64,000 nucleotides of DNA from Erysipelotrichaceae bacterium OPF54. GTDB lineage: Bacteria > Bacillota_I > Bacilli_A > Erysipelotrichales > Erysipelotrichaceae. The notes beneath the pieces are model-generated. The model made no database searches, was not told where the DNA came from, and saw nothing but the letters and a program-made list of their open reading frames with translations. The stretch lies in the NCBI GenBank assembly GCA_022834735.1, contig BQKD01000001.1, forward strand, positions 2,953,659-3,017,658, given 5' to 3'. The position numbers and the translations under genes were made by a program. This document shows, piece after piece, positions 19,519-27,986 of the stretch. The first letter of the stretch is position 1; each line of letters starts with the position of its first letter.

Positions 19519-19830
19519 ATGGACGAAAAATATGCAGAATATTTTGCGAGCGGAACAAGAAAGATCATTCGCGTTGAAGCATGTTCCAGTTATCATTTGA
19601 AATTATATTTTGATAATGGCGAAATCAAAATGTTTAATGTTCAGCCGCTCATTGAGAAAGGAAATATTTTTCAATATCTCCAGTCTGTCGATCGATTTAA
19701 CAGTGTATATCTAAATGACGGCGTTGTATGCTGGGACATCGATCCAGCCGTTGACAGCAATATCGAATGGAATAATCGAATCGATCTTTCACCAGATACA
19801 TGTTATGTCGAAAGCAAACCCATACTGTAA
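19519..19830 (+). CDS. DUF2442-family protein, possibly frameshifted at its start
   Basis: The 103-residue frame has the DUF2442 pattern (YHLKLYFDNGEIKMFNVQPL, then a C-terminal D-P-A-V-D). Such proteins often sit beside small partner genes of toxin-antitoxin type, and their function is unsettled. The ATG at 19519 lacks a good ribosome-binding site, whereas an ATG at 19488 has CAGGAGAGG. That frame (MKKEEYIKKK...) is separated from this one by a run of eight A at 19508-19515; one A fewer would join them. Confidence 0.65.
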   Translation: MDEKYAEYFASGTRKIIRVEACSSYHLKLYFDNGEIKMFNVQPLIEKGNIFQYLQSVDRFNSVYLNDGVVCWDIDPAVDSNIEWNNRIDLSPDTCYVESKPIL

Positions 19831-19900
19831 GATTCATAGACGATCAAACTGATTTTTCTGCAGCTGGCAGTATCCGAAGAAAAAAAGATAACAGAACCAT

Positions 19901-19932
19901 TTAAAAAGCCGACAGGTCCTTCTATCGGCTTT
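19901..19932 (-). terminator. Terminator closing the glycyl-radical-enzyme transcript
   Basis: Arms AGCCGA and TCGGCT followed on the minus strand by TTTTTAAA. It lies right where the aldolase remnant loses its family sequence. Confidence 0.7.
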
Positions 19933-20031
19933 TGCAAGGATCGACGGATTGGTTGTTACTTCGTCGATCGGATATTCCTCGATCAGTCTTTTGATTTCTG
20001 AAATACGGGCATCATCGATCAGCAATTTCAT
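19921..20031 (-). pseudogene. Remnant of fructose-6-phosphate aldolase (transaldolase-like) gene
   Basis: The first 37 codons (MKLLIDDARISEIKRLIEEY ... EVTTNPSILAKADR) match the N-terminus of FSA/TalC-type aldolases, including TTNPS. After that the frame runs into a terminator and unrelated sequence, while the family is about 215 residues long. It starts 18 bp after the glycyl radical enzyme with a good AAAGGAGA site. In other bacteria a talC/fsaB gene belongs to the same cluster, so this is a decayed operon member. Confidence 0.8.
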
Positions 20032-20049
20032 TTTCTATTCTCCTTTCCA

Positions 20050-22464
20050 TCAAAGCGTCTGCTCAGTACGTCCAATGATATCGTCCTGCGTTTTCCGGCT
20101 TAATACGTTGAAGAAGGCACTGTATCCGGCAACCCGGACAATCAGATCCTTATGTTTTTCCGGATGAGCCTGCGCATCAAGCAAGGTATCCTTTGAAACA
20201 ATGTTGTATTGCACATGATAGCCATGCAGTCTGTTGAAAAATGTACGGATCAGCATTTCGAGCTTTTTCTTGTTTTCCTGCGTCGAAAGCATCTGGGGCG
20301 TCATTTTCTGATTCAAAAGCACACCACCCGTGATCTTTTCAACAGGAAGCTTGGAAACGGTCTTAAAGACTGCCGTCGGACCGTTTTTATCCGCGTTATG
20401 GGCTGGCGAACAGCCTTCTGCCAAAGGCTCATACGCCTTTCTTCCATCCGGCGTAGCCATCGTACCCATTCCCTGCCCGACATTCGCGCTGATCGACGAC
20501 GTACCACCATAACGGATCCCGCCAATCGGGCCACGTCGATACCGGGTACTCGGATATTTTTCAATTTCATCCAGATAACACGCATAGGCATCGACAACAA
20601 GCTGATCGACCCGATCGTCATCATTGCCGTATTTTGGTGCCTCATTGATCAGCATCTGCTGGATCTTCTGGTTTTCAGGCGATGAAAAATTGTCCAGGAT
20701 CGCGTTCCAGAGCTGTTCCGGAGTCATTCTCTTTTCCTCGAACACCAGCTTTCTGATCGCCGCCAGAGAATCGGCCATATTGGCAATCCCCACCTGCAGT
20801 CCGGAAATAAAGTCATAAACTGCTCCGCCTTCTTTGATCGTTTTTCCCCGTGCCAGGCAGTCATCGGTCAACGTCGAGCATAAAATGTCCGGGACATCTC
20901 TCTCGCTCGCCTTGTCGATCGCATTTTCCACGATCACGCTGTATCGTGTCATTTCGCGAATCGTTCGATCCCAGGCATCGAACAATTGCTCATAGCTCTT
21001 CATATCCTTGAAACAGCCATATCCTTTTGTGAATCGTTTTCCGGAAGTAAGATCAACGCCGTCATTCATCGCAACGAGCAGAAGCCGCGGAAAATTCAGG
21101 TAGCTCATTCCGGTGCAGCGATATCCCCATTTGCCTGGCACAGCCGTTTCCACACAGCCGATCGCGCTGTAATTATAGGCATCCTCTTTTTTCACGCCCC
21201 AGTTTATGAAGGACGGAATGATGATCTCGTCGTTGTTGAGGGCCGGCATGCCGAACCCAAGCTTCATGACTTCAATGCACAGCTCAAAGAAGCGCGGATC
21301 CATATGACGATGATAGCGCACGGTCAGGTTGGGCTGCGTAAGCCGGGTCTGCGCAACCGACTTCAGAACAACATAGGACAGTTCATTGACCGCGTCCCTG
21401 CCATCCGGCGTCTGTCCGCCAATCGTAACATTCTGATACATCGGCGATCCGGCCGAACTGAGCGTATGCGCCTGGCTGCGCACCTTGTTGATCGTCAGCG
21501 TCTTGATCCAAAGACAGGTCAGCAGCTCAAGAGCCTTTTCTTCATCAAGAAGACCAGCCTGGATGTCGCGAATATAGTACGGGTACATATACTGGTCGAA
21601 ACGCCCGTAGCTTAATGAATGGCCGTTGGACTCGATCTGAAGCACCAGCTGAATGAACCATACTGCCTGTACTGCTTCAAAAAACGAGGAAGCCGGCTCA
21701 TAAGGAACCTTGCTGCAGATCCCGCTCATTTCCAGAAGCTCCTGTTTTCTCGATCTGTCGGTTTCCTGCTCTGCCATTTCCCTGGCCAGCCGGCTGTAGC
21801 GCTGCGCAAAATCATGGACAGCATCGATCACGACCAGCACCGCCTTATAAAAAACATATTTGTCAATAGAATCCGGATCTGTCAGATCCAGTTCCTTTTT
21901 CAACTTTGTGGCCCGCTCTTCATAGCCTTTCAGGCCCACCTTGAGCAGTTTTTCATAATTTACTGCCAGATGCGCATCGCCGGCATTGAGCTTTCCTTCC
22001 ATGCCAAACACACCGGTTTCCATAAACACCGATACTTCATCAGGCAACAGAGCGTCTCCCCTGGCCCGCAGAGTGTTGTTGTTCCAGAATGGAGCGATTT
22101 CACGAAGCTGCTGTTTCGTTTCTTCCGTTATATAGAACACATCTCCATCCCGTTTTTCGAACTGGTCCAGTTCATCGATCACGAACTTCATCGTATATTC
22201 CGGAAAAATCGGCGCATTGCGGTTTTTGGAAGCCTGGTTCCCTGCCAGCAGCGTTTTGTCTTCAATATATACCGGCATCTTTTCAAGAATATTTTTCAGC
22301 ATCAGAGCACGTACCATGACACGCGGCTGATTCAGGCTGGCTTGATAGGCCTCGGTTGCCAGGATCGCACGATTCGCGTCAATATACGGTTTTTCATCCA
22401 GCACTTCTTCGCGGAAGGCCTGCATGCGTTCAGTCAGTTTTCCGAACAATTTGAGATTTTCCAT
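20050..22464 (-). CDS. Glycyl radical enzyme, PFL2/dehydratase type
   Basis: Anaerobic radical enzyme of 804 residues. The glycyl radical loop RVAGYSAFF is present (Gly about residue 780), and the active-site loop reads GCVE (Cys about 437, Glu about 439). In this superfamily CxE marks dehydratases and C-X lyases, while true pyruvate formate-lyase has two adjacent Cys. Substrate is therefore unlikely to be pyruvate and is not identifiable here. Neighbours are the divergent activase and a DeoR regulator, and an aldolase remnant follows, which hints at a sugar- or polyol-derived substrate. It requires activation by the adjacent enzyme. Confidence 0.9.
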   Translation of the reverse strand: MENLKLFGKLTERMQAFREEVLDEKPYIDANRAILATEAYQASLNQPRVMVRALMLKNILEKMPVYIEDKTLLAGNQASKNRNAPIFPEYTMKFVIDELDQFEKRDGDVFYITEETKQQLREIAPFWNNNTLRARGDALLPDEVSVFMETGVFGMEGKLNAGDAHLAVNYEKLLKVGLKGYEERATKLKKELDLTDPDSIDKYVFYKAVLVVIDAVHDFAQRYSRLAREMAEQETDRSRKQELLEMSGICSKVPYEPASSFFEAVQAVWFIQLVLQIESNGHSLSYGRFDQYMYPYYIRDIQAGLLDEEKALELLTCLWIKTLTINKVRSQAHTLSSAGSPMYQNVTIGGQTPDGRDAVNELSYVVLKSVAQTRLTQPNLTVRYHRHMDPRFFELCIEVMKLGFGMPALNNDEIIIPSFINWGVKKEDAYNYSAIGCVETAVPGKWGYRCTGMSYLNFPRLLLVAMNDGVDLTSGKRFTKGYGCFKDMKSYEQLFDAWDRTIREMTRYSVIVENAIDKASERDVPDILCSTLTDDCLARGKTIKEGGAVYDFISGLQVGIANMADSLAAIRKLVFEEKRMTPEQLWNAILDNFSSPENQKIQQMLINEAPKYGNDDDRVDQLVVDAYACYLDEIEKYPSTRYRRGPIGGIRYGGTSSISANVGQGMGTMATPDGRKAYEPLAEGCSPAHNADKNGPTAVFKTVSKLPVEKITGGVLLNQKMTPQMLSTQENKKKLEMLIRTFFNRLHGYHVQYNIVSKDTLLDAQAHPEKHKDLIVRVAGYSAFFNVLSRKTQDDIIGRTEQTL

Positions 22465-22512
22465 AATTTATCCTTTCATTCGAAATATAATCGCCTTTCG
22501 TTTTACACTTTC

Positions 22513-22541
22513 AATATAACTATTCTTCCTAAAAACGTCAA
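22513..22541 (-). promoter_or_regulatory. Promoter of the glycyl radical enzyme gene
   Basis: -35 TTGACG (22541-22536), 17-bp spacer and -10 TATATT (22518-22513) on the minus strand. The leader is about 45 nt, with AAAGGA before the start at 22464. Confidence 0.7.
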
Positions 22542-22577
22542 TACGAAAGAGATAAAAGTTACGAATGAAATTTTTTG

Positions 22578-22606
22578 TTGACATTTGCACCTATACTCCC
22601 TATTCT
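22578..22606 (+). promoter_or_regulatory. Promoter of activase and DeoR gene, start site at the ATG
   Basis: -35 TTGACA, 17-bp spacer and -10 TATTCT. The predicted first transcribed base is at about 22613, which is the A of the activase ATG, so the message would have no leader. It is divergent to and 37 bp from the glycyl-radical-enzyme promoter. Confidence 0.6.
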
Positions 22607-22612
22607 AAAGTT

Positions 22613-23539
22613 ATGAAAACCAATCACGAAAAAGCAGACCGCCAGTGCCGCGGGACCGTATTCAATATCCAGAAGTTCAGTGTCAATGACGGGCCGGGAA
22701 TCCGCACTGTCGTTTTCATGAAAGGCTGCCCTCTGCATTGTGCCTGGTGCGCTAATCCGGAAAGTCAGTCTGCCTGCCCCCAGATTCTCTGGGATAAAAG
22801 AAAATGCATTCACTGCCAACAGTGTGCTGAAAACTGTCATTTATCGGCCATATCGTTTCATGAAGACCATTTCCACGTGGATGATACGATTTGCGATTCA
22901 TGCAGCCTTTGTGTACGGGAATGTCCCGCAGCCGCTCTGAAAAAGGAAGGAGAAAGAAACACAGTACAGGAAGTGCTGAATATCGTCGAACAGGACAGAG
23001 TGTTTTATGAAGAAAGCGGCGGCGGCATCACCTTGTCCGGAGGCGAGCTGCTGATGCAGCCCCGGTTTGCCGAGAACCTGCTGAAAGCCGCTCATGAGAA
23101 CGGTCTGCATACGGCTTGCGAAACGACCGGCTTTGCGCAAAAAGAAACTTTCGCAAAGATAATGAAACACGTCGACTGGATCTATATGGACCTCAAGCAC
23201 TGGGATCCGCACAAGCATAAAGAAGGAACCGGCGTTTTTAATGAGATCATTATAGAAAATATGAAGTATGCTATTGACCAGGGATACGATGTTCATGTTA
23301 GAATTCCTGTGATTCCAGGCTTTAACGACACGATCGAAGATGCCAGGCATTTTGCCGAAACGCTCAGAAAAGCCGGAACAGACGAAGTGCAGCTGCTGCC
23401 GTTTCATCAGTTTGGCGAAAACAAATACGATATGCTCGATTGCAGCTATGCTTACGAGAACAAGAAAGCGTACCATCCCGAAGATCTGGAGGAATACCGG
23501 AAAGAATTTGAAAAGTTCGGCATGCACGCATTCTTTTAA
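22613..23539 (+). CDS. Glycyl-radical enzyme activating protein (radical SAM)
   Basis: Generates the glycyl radical on the enzyme encoded divergently. The 308-residue protein has the radical SAM cluster motif CPLHCAWC (CxxxCxxC, about residue 38) within GCPLHCAWCANPES, an inserted ferredoxin-like domain with two further 4Fe-4S motifs (CIHCQQCAENC and CDSCSLCVREC), and the glycine-rich GGGITLSGGE. I start at 22613 because the in-frame ATG at 22565 lies upstream of the promoter. The DeoR gene follows 10 bp later. Confidence 0.9.
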   Translation: MKTNHEKADRQCRGTVFNIQKFSVNDGPGIRTVVFMKGCPLHCAWCANPESQSACPQILWDKRKCIHCQQCAENCHLSAISFHEDHFHVDDTICDSCSLCVRECPAAALKKEGERNTVQEVLNIVEQDRVFYEESGGGITLSGGELLMQPRFAENLLKAAHENGLHTACETTGFAQKETFAKIMKHVDWIYMDLKHWDPHKHKEGTGVFNEIIIENMKYAIDQGYDVHVRIPVIPGFNDTIEDARHFAETLRKAGTDEVQLLPFHQFGENKYDMLDCSYAYENKKAYHPEDLEEYRKEFEKFGMHAFF

Positions 23540-23549
23540 GGAAAATGAT

Positions 23550-24305
23550 ATGAAAAAGAAAGAAGATCGCCAGAAAAAAATCATCGCATGGCTCGTAAAA
23601 AACCAGAAAGCCGAGGTCAGCATGCTCGCAAAGGAACTGAATATTTCCCAGGTCACGTTGCGCAAGGATCTCGATGAGCTCGAAAAAGCTTTTATCGTAA
23701 GACGCGAACACGGCTATGCCGAACTCACCAGTCTGGACAGCATCGCCGGACGGCTGGCCTATCATTTTGAAGAAAAAACAGCCATTGCCGCCAAAGCACT
23801 GGAACAAATCCAGGATAACGATACGATCATGATCGAAAGCGGCAGCTGCTGCGCCCTGCTTGCCCGCCAGATCGCAGAAAAAAGAAAAAATGTGATCATT
23901 ATCACAAACAGCGCTTTTATCGCCGATTATATCCGCAGCTACAACAGCACAGAAGTCGTTTTGCTCGGAGGAACGTATCAGCGCGATTCGCAGTGCCTTG
24001 TCGGTCCGCTCGTCCGCGATACCGCCGCCAATTATCATGTACGCTATTTGTTTGCAGGAACAGACGGCTGGAGCGAAAGCACCGGTTTTACCAACCGCGA
24101 CCAGATGCGTGCCCAGGCCGTACGGGACATGGCCCATTCCGCAGAAACGGTGATCCTTTTAACAGAAAGCGAGAAATTCAGCCAGATCGGCACCGTTCCT
24201 TTGAACATCAAAAACCTACCGAAAGCCGTGATCACCGATCCCGCCATTCCGCTTTCTGCGCAGGAAACCCTCAAACAACAGGGGATTGAAGTGATCCTCG
24301 CCTGA
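23550..24305 (+). CDS. DeoR family regulator of the glycyl-radical-enzyme locus
   Basis: The 251-residue protein has an N-terminal HTH (LAKELNISQVTLRKDLDELE) and a DeoR effector domain (IESGSCCALLARQI, FAGTDGW). It starts at 23550 with AAGGAAAAT just before it and is cotranscribed with the activase. It probably controls the divergent promoters between the two genes in response to a phosphorylated sugar. It resembles the DeoR protein at 7.8 kb in layout but is clearly a different protein. Confidence 0.9.
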   Translation: MKKKEDRQKKIIAWLVKNQKAEVSMLAKELNISQVTLRKDLDELEKAFIVRREHGYAELTSLDSIAGRLAYHFEEKTAIAAKALEQIQDNDTIMIESGSCCALLARQIAEKRKNVIIITNSAFIADYIRSYNSTEVVLLGGTYQRDSQCLVGPLVRDTAANYHVRYLFAGTDGWSESTGFTNRDQMRAQAVRDMAHSAETVILLTESEKFSQIGTVPLNIKNLPKAVITDPAIPLSAQETLKQQGIEVILA

Positions 24306-24437
24306 TATCTTGAGATAGCGTAAAACCTATCTCTTCTGTGTCCTTATCAAGCCAAAATGCGGTTTTTTCCTCCCACCGCCTTTCGAAAGCAAAAAAAGGA
24401 ACGGCATTTTCAACTTCCCGCCGTCCCTCTTTTTACA

Positions 24438-24778
24438 TCATTTCTTTTTTATTTTTTCAACTTCCGCGATCTGCGCAATCGTTTCTATCGCAAAATTCTT
24501 ATTCAGCATTCTCCGGATCGTTTCCTTTTTTTCTTCTTGCTGTCCTTCTCTGCGTCCTTTTAACACATCATATTTAAATGTTTCAGGACTTTTCGCTTTA
24601 AAATCACTCATTAAGTCTTTTAATCTCCACTCTCCATCATAATCAGCATCAACGAAAACGATGTAATGACCATCACCGAGTTGATTTCCGTATTCATCTT
24701 TCATCGTAAAATGCTGAATAGGTTCCCTGTCTCCTGTCGCATCCCCTTCCCAAATAAATAGGACATAAGCTTAACTAA
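24438..24778 (-). pseudogene. Truncated Rpn/PD-(D/E)XK nuclease (transposase-like) gene
   Basis: The frame corresponds to the C-terminal third of the full gene at 43.9-44.7 kb (shared HYIVFVDADYDGEWRLKDLM versus HHIVFVDANYDGDWKLKDLM and IRRMLNKNFAI). The catalytic N-terminal part is missing, there is an internal deletion after VLKGRR, and the nucleotide match stops at about 24778. The 3' flank with a terminator-like palindrome is shared with the full copy. The break marks the probable left edge of the mobile region. Confidence 0.75.
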
Positions 24779-25053
24779 AGCGAAATCATTATACAAAAAA
24801 AACTCCCTTTCAGGAGTTTATCTGTACAATGGCGCTTCACTTTTCCTTTTAAAACGAACTTTATATATTTTATCTAGGTGATTTTATTATAACATTTGTG
24901 CTACAAATAACAATATTTATATTTTGTAAAAATATGGGTTTTAACAAAAAATTGAAAAGAAGATCGAAAAGAGATTGATTCTATTTAGGTTCTATGCTAT
25001 TATTCCTTTGTAAATATATGGCGAACTTTATTGCTATATTTAAACTAGGTCTT
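24779..25053. other. AT-rich spacer at the left edge of the mobile element
   Basis: No gene seen. It holds a small hairpin (AAACTCC ... GGAGTTT at 24800-24820) and otherwise low-complexity A/T sequence. The left attachment site of the large serine recombinase element would be expected here, but no duplicated core can be defined because the right end lies outside the window or is not recognisable. Confidence 0.4.
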
Positions 25054-25081
25054 AAAAAGGAGTCGGTCGCGACTCCTTTTT
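25054..25081 (-). terminator. Terminator after the large serine recombinase
   Basis: Perfect dyad AAAAAGGAGTC ... GACTCCTTTTT abutting the stop codon of the recombinase gene; symmetrical, so it could act in both directions. Confidence 0.8.
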
Positions 25082-25084
25082 AAG

Positions 25085-26512
25085 TTATTTTTTCTTTGAA
25101 CTTTTTGGAACTTTAATTCGTATATCTCTAAATATCACCTTAATGACTTCCCCACCCTTATAAATCGACCCAGGAATCACCTGGACTTCTTCGACAACCT
25201 CTTCAAAGATTTTCTTCTTCAATTTCGCCGGAAGCTTTTTAAAATCCAAAGATTTCTTTTTCTGAACATCCTCAATTTCTTTTTTCAATTTTGAAATTTC
25301 TTTTTTTAAACTTCTCGCCTCCTCGATGTACTCTTTTTCGTCGATAACGCCGTCGTCGTAAAATTGATCGAGCAATTCATTCCTTCTTTTTTTCGCCTTC
25401 ATTTTAAGTTTCATCTTGCTGATTTCCTGAGGATTCAACATTTTTCTTTCAAAAGTAGGATATCGCCAAATGATTTCCTCCATAATATAGGTTTGATTCA
25501 ACCGCTGCTTACAGTGTTTGCATTGATAGTATTGATACAAAATAGATTTCCCTCTTCTAGTCTTCTTATAGCAGGATGCTAGGCTCATCCATTCACCACA
25601 AAGAATGCATTTCACTTTTCCTTTTAGTGGATAAGTATGGTATTCTTTTTTCTTTTTATAATGGATTGCGTCCTGCGTCTTTTGAAAAAGCTCTTTTGAA
25701 ATGAGCGGGACAGTATGCGCATTTTCGCTATACCACCCAGATCGGTCACAATGCAAATCCGGATCTTCGGAGTCAAACCACCTTGTTTTTAGTCGGCCGT
25801 AATAGATCGGATTGTCTATAATCTTATGCAGCATTTTTACATTCCATACTCTTCCCACCGCTTTATTGAATCGCAAATATTCCACTACCTGTACGATCGT
25901 ATACCGGTTTAATGCCAAAACCTCAAAAAGTTGGATTACAAAATCTTTTGTCTGCTCGTCGATCACAAGTTTTCTACTACGGCCTACCTTCTCTCTTTTG
26001 TATCCTAGTGGCGGATAGCCTCCAATCGGATAGCAGCCATTTTTGGCAATTTTGATATAGGAGGAAATAACACGAGGGCTAACCCGCGCTCGTTCGTTCT
26101 CATCAAATATCATTTCAATGTCAGTTTCCAATCCGCCATCAATCGGCGTACCCTGCCATCGGCCATTCATACAAACAACTTCAACGTTGTACTTTTTAAA
26201 TAGACATTGTAAGGCTCTCTTTTTCGAGATGTCGCGGATGAGTCGATTTTGATACCGGATCAGAAGTACGAAACGATAATCGTAACCGCCATTCACCAGG
26301 GTATTTTCAGAAACCCTTTTTAACAACCTTTGGAAGCCTGGCCTTTTAAATCCACCAGCGGAATACCCATCATCAGTGTAAAATTCGTCAATCGAAATAC
26401 CATGGTTCCTGGCATACTCCATATGCTCGTCCTTCTGGGCTTCAATGCTCATCCCATACTGGGCCTGCTCTCGAGATGAAACTCGCGAGTAACTCAAATA
26501 AATTGTTTTCAT
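25085..26512 (-). CDS. Large serine recombinase (site-specific integrase/excisionase type)
   Basis: Likely moves the element in and out of the chromosome. The 475-residue protein has the resolvase catalytic domain with the active Ser in YSRVSSREQ (about residue 12), a Recombinase domain (about 155-260, PPLGYKRE), a zinc ribbon with CILCG and CKHC (about 305-340) and a C-terminal coiled coil rich in Lys and Glu. This is the TnpX/phiC31-like layout, somewhat short. It is the outermost gene of the accessory region, the usual place for an integrase. Confidence 0.9.
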   Translation of the reverse strand: MKTIYLSYSRVSSREQAQYGMSIEAQKDEHMEYARNHGISIDEFYTDDGYSAGGFKRPGFQRLLKRVSENTLVNGGYDYRFVLLIRYQNRLIRDISKKRALQCLFKKYNVEVVCMNGRWQGTPIDGGLETDIEMIFDENERARVSPRVISSYIKIAKNGCYPIGGYPPLGYKREKVGRSRKLVIDEQTKDFVIQLFEVLALNRYTIVQVVEYLRFNKAVGRVWNVKMLHKIIDNPIYYGRLKTRWFDSEDPDLHCDRSGWYSENAHTVPLISKELFQKTQDAIHYKKKKEYHTYPLKGKVKCILCGEWMSLASCYKKTRRGKSILYQYYQCKHCKQRLNQTYIMEEIIWRYPTFERKMLNPQEISKMKLKMKAKKRRNELLDQFYDDGVIDEKEYIEEARSLKKEISKLKKEIEDVQKKKSLDFKKLPAKLKKKIFEEVVEEVQVIPGSIYKGGEVIKVIFRDIRIKVPKSSKKK

Positions 26513-26535
26513 TCTTATGTACCTCCACTTTCTGG

Positions 26536-26596
26536 CCGGTCAAAAAAAACCGATCTGTCAAGTGAGCAACGCACTTGATTGACCGGCTTTTTTTGA
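26536..26596. repeat. Nested dyad upstream of the large serine recombinase
   Basis: Inner arms TCAAGTG and CACTTGA (26558-26578) lie between outer copies of GGTCAA and TTGACC. The plus-strand arm is followed by CTTTTTTTG. It may be a terminator, a recombinase-binding site or an operator; the sequence does not decide. Confidence 0.4.
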
Positions 26597-26698
26597 CACC
26601 ATAAGCACAATACATTTTGAGCATCTATAAAAACCACTTTTAAGCATATTTTTTTTATTTATGATAGACTATTATAAACAAATGAAAGGAGACGAATT

Positions 26699-26944
26699 AT
26701 GGATAAGAAATATGACCCAAAAAACTATTCAAAGGTTTTACGATGTTCAATGGAAACCGTATACGAAGCAGCAAAAATCTGGGAAAAAGAGAGAACACTG
26801 ATTTCATTAGGGAATTTAAAAAATGAACTTGGCCCCTTATTAACTGATTTAAAAATCGCCGCCTTTTCCCACCAAATCACGGAAACCCAAAGAGATGAAA
26901 TGAAAGATTACTTTTTATCCTTGACCGCAGGAGAATGGAAATGA
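26699..26944 (+). CDS. Small partner of the HipA-like kinase, 81 aa (antitoxin candidate)
   Basis: No family recognised with certainty. The 81-residue protein is helical, with a region that could fold as a small DNA-binding or partner domain (YDPKNYSKVLRCSMETVYEA). Its stop TGA overlaps the ATG of the kinase gene (ATGA), and AGGAGA inside its end serves the next gene. That tight coupling and the size fit an antitoxin-type or target partner; this is inference. Confidence 0.65.
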   Translation: MDKKYDPKNYSKVLRCSMETVYEAAKIWEKERTLISLGNLKNELGPLLTDLKIAAFSHQITETQRDEMKDYFLSLTAGEWK

Positions 26945-27960
26945 ATACAATCGACCTTAATCAGGGAAAAGAAGTCATGAATATATACGGCGGCTCCGAA
27001 AGGAAAAAGCGGTTTCTAATCGACGGAAAATACTATCTGGTAAAATTTCCAGATCCGGTACGAGAAGTTAGACGTGAGCTGTCTTACATGAATAATCAAT
27101 TTTCGGAATACATTGGTTGTCATGTTTTTGAATCAGTAGGCATTCCTGTTCAAAAAACGTTCCTTGGCGAATATGAATGGAAAGGAAAAAAACTTGTCGT
27201 CGTTGCTTGTGAAGACTTTCAAAATCTTGGCCTTTCACTCAACCCGATTGCGCGGATTGAATTGAGTGACTTAGATTCAAATCTTTCTGGTAAATCGAGA
27301 ACGATTTCCTCCTTATATGAAACTATTAAATCTTTACCAAGCCCAGAACTGCGATTCGATGTCCGAAAAAGATTTTGGGAAATATTTGTTGTAGATTCGC
27401 TGATTGGCAATTACGATCGGCATATGGAAAACTGGGGACTGGCTGAAACGCAAGACGGAACGATTATACCCGCGCCCGTTTACGATTGTGGCTCTTGCCT
27501 TCATCCGCTTTATACCGTTCAGGAAATGAGCGATTATTTATTGCATACGGGTCAACTAAGAAATATTGCCTACAATATGCGCTCTCAATTTTCGGAAGAG
27601 AAAACCGGAAAAACACTACGCTTTATCGACGTATATGAAAACGCCGATCGGTCTCTTAAACAGGCAATTCTTGATGTTTTTCCAAGAATCGACCTTACAA
27701 AAATCTATAAGATTATTCAAGCCACCCCTTTTCTCGATGAACCGAAATCTAAACAGTTTATGTTTGAAACATTGAAAATCCGGTACAACCAAATCCTTTT
27801 AAAAGAGTATGTAAAGTTAAAATATCGAGATCTCACTCCGGACCAGCAGAAAGCCATGGAAAAGAGAATAAAGAGCAACAACAACATCTCGCTAAAGCGT
27901 GCCGGATACATTCCACTAGCCCAAAGCGTGAAAGAACCAGAACAAGATTTAGAGCATTAA
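26941..27960 (+). CDS. HipA-like / CtkA-like Ser/Thr kinase
   Basis: Protein kinase of the HipA fold; relatives phosphorylate tRNA synthetases or other targets and slow growth. The 339-residue protein has the catalytic loop NYDRHMENWG (about residue 157) and a metal-binding Asp in YDCGSC (about 180). It lacks the N-terminal HipA domain of the two-domain toxin, as in short CtkA-type kinases. I start at 26941 because AGGAG is 7 bp away, and the ATG overlaps the stop of the upstream gene. Confidence 0.78.
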   Translation: MNTIDLNQGKEVMNIYGGSERKKRFLIDGKYYLVKFPDPVREVRRELSYMNNQFSEYIGCHVFESVGIPVQKTFLGEYEWKGKKLVVVACEDFQNLGLSLNPIARIELSDLDSNLSGKSRTISSLYETIKSLPSPELRFDVRKRFWEIFVVDSLIGNYDRHMENWGLAETQDGTIIPAPVYDCGSCLHPLYTVQEMSDYLLHTGQLRNIAYNMRSQFSEEKTGKTLRFIDVYENADRSLKQAILDVFPRIDLTKIYKIIQATPFLDEPKSKQFMFETLKIRYNQILLKEYVKLKYRDLTPDQQKAMEKRIKSNNNISLKRAGYIPLAQSVKEPEQDLEH

Positions 27961-27986
27961 AAAAGCGTCCACTACGGGCGCTTTAT
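27961..27986. terminator. Shared terminator between convergent genes
   Basis: AAAGCG ... CGCTTT arms with A-run before and T-rich tail after, between the kinase (plus) and resolvase (minus) stop codons. Confidence 0.65.

Noticed and set aside
20050..22464. Pyruvate formate-lyase
   Set aside because: The active-site loop has GCVE and not two adjacent Cys, which fits dehydratases and related lyases.
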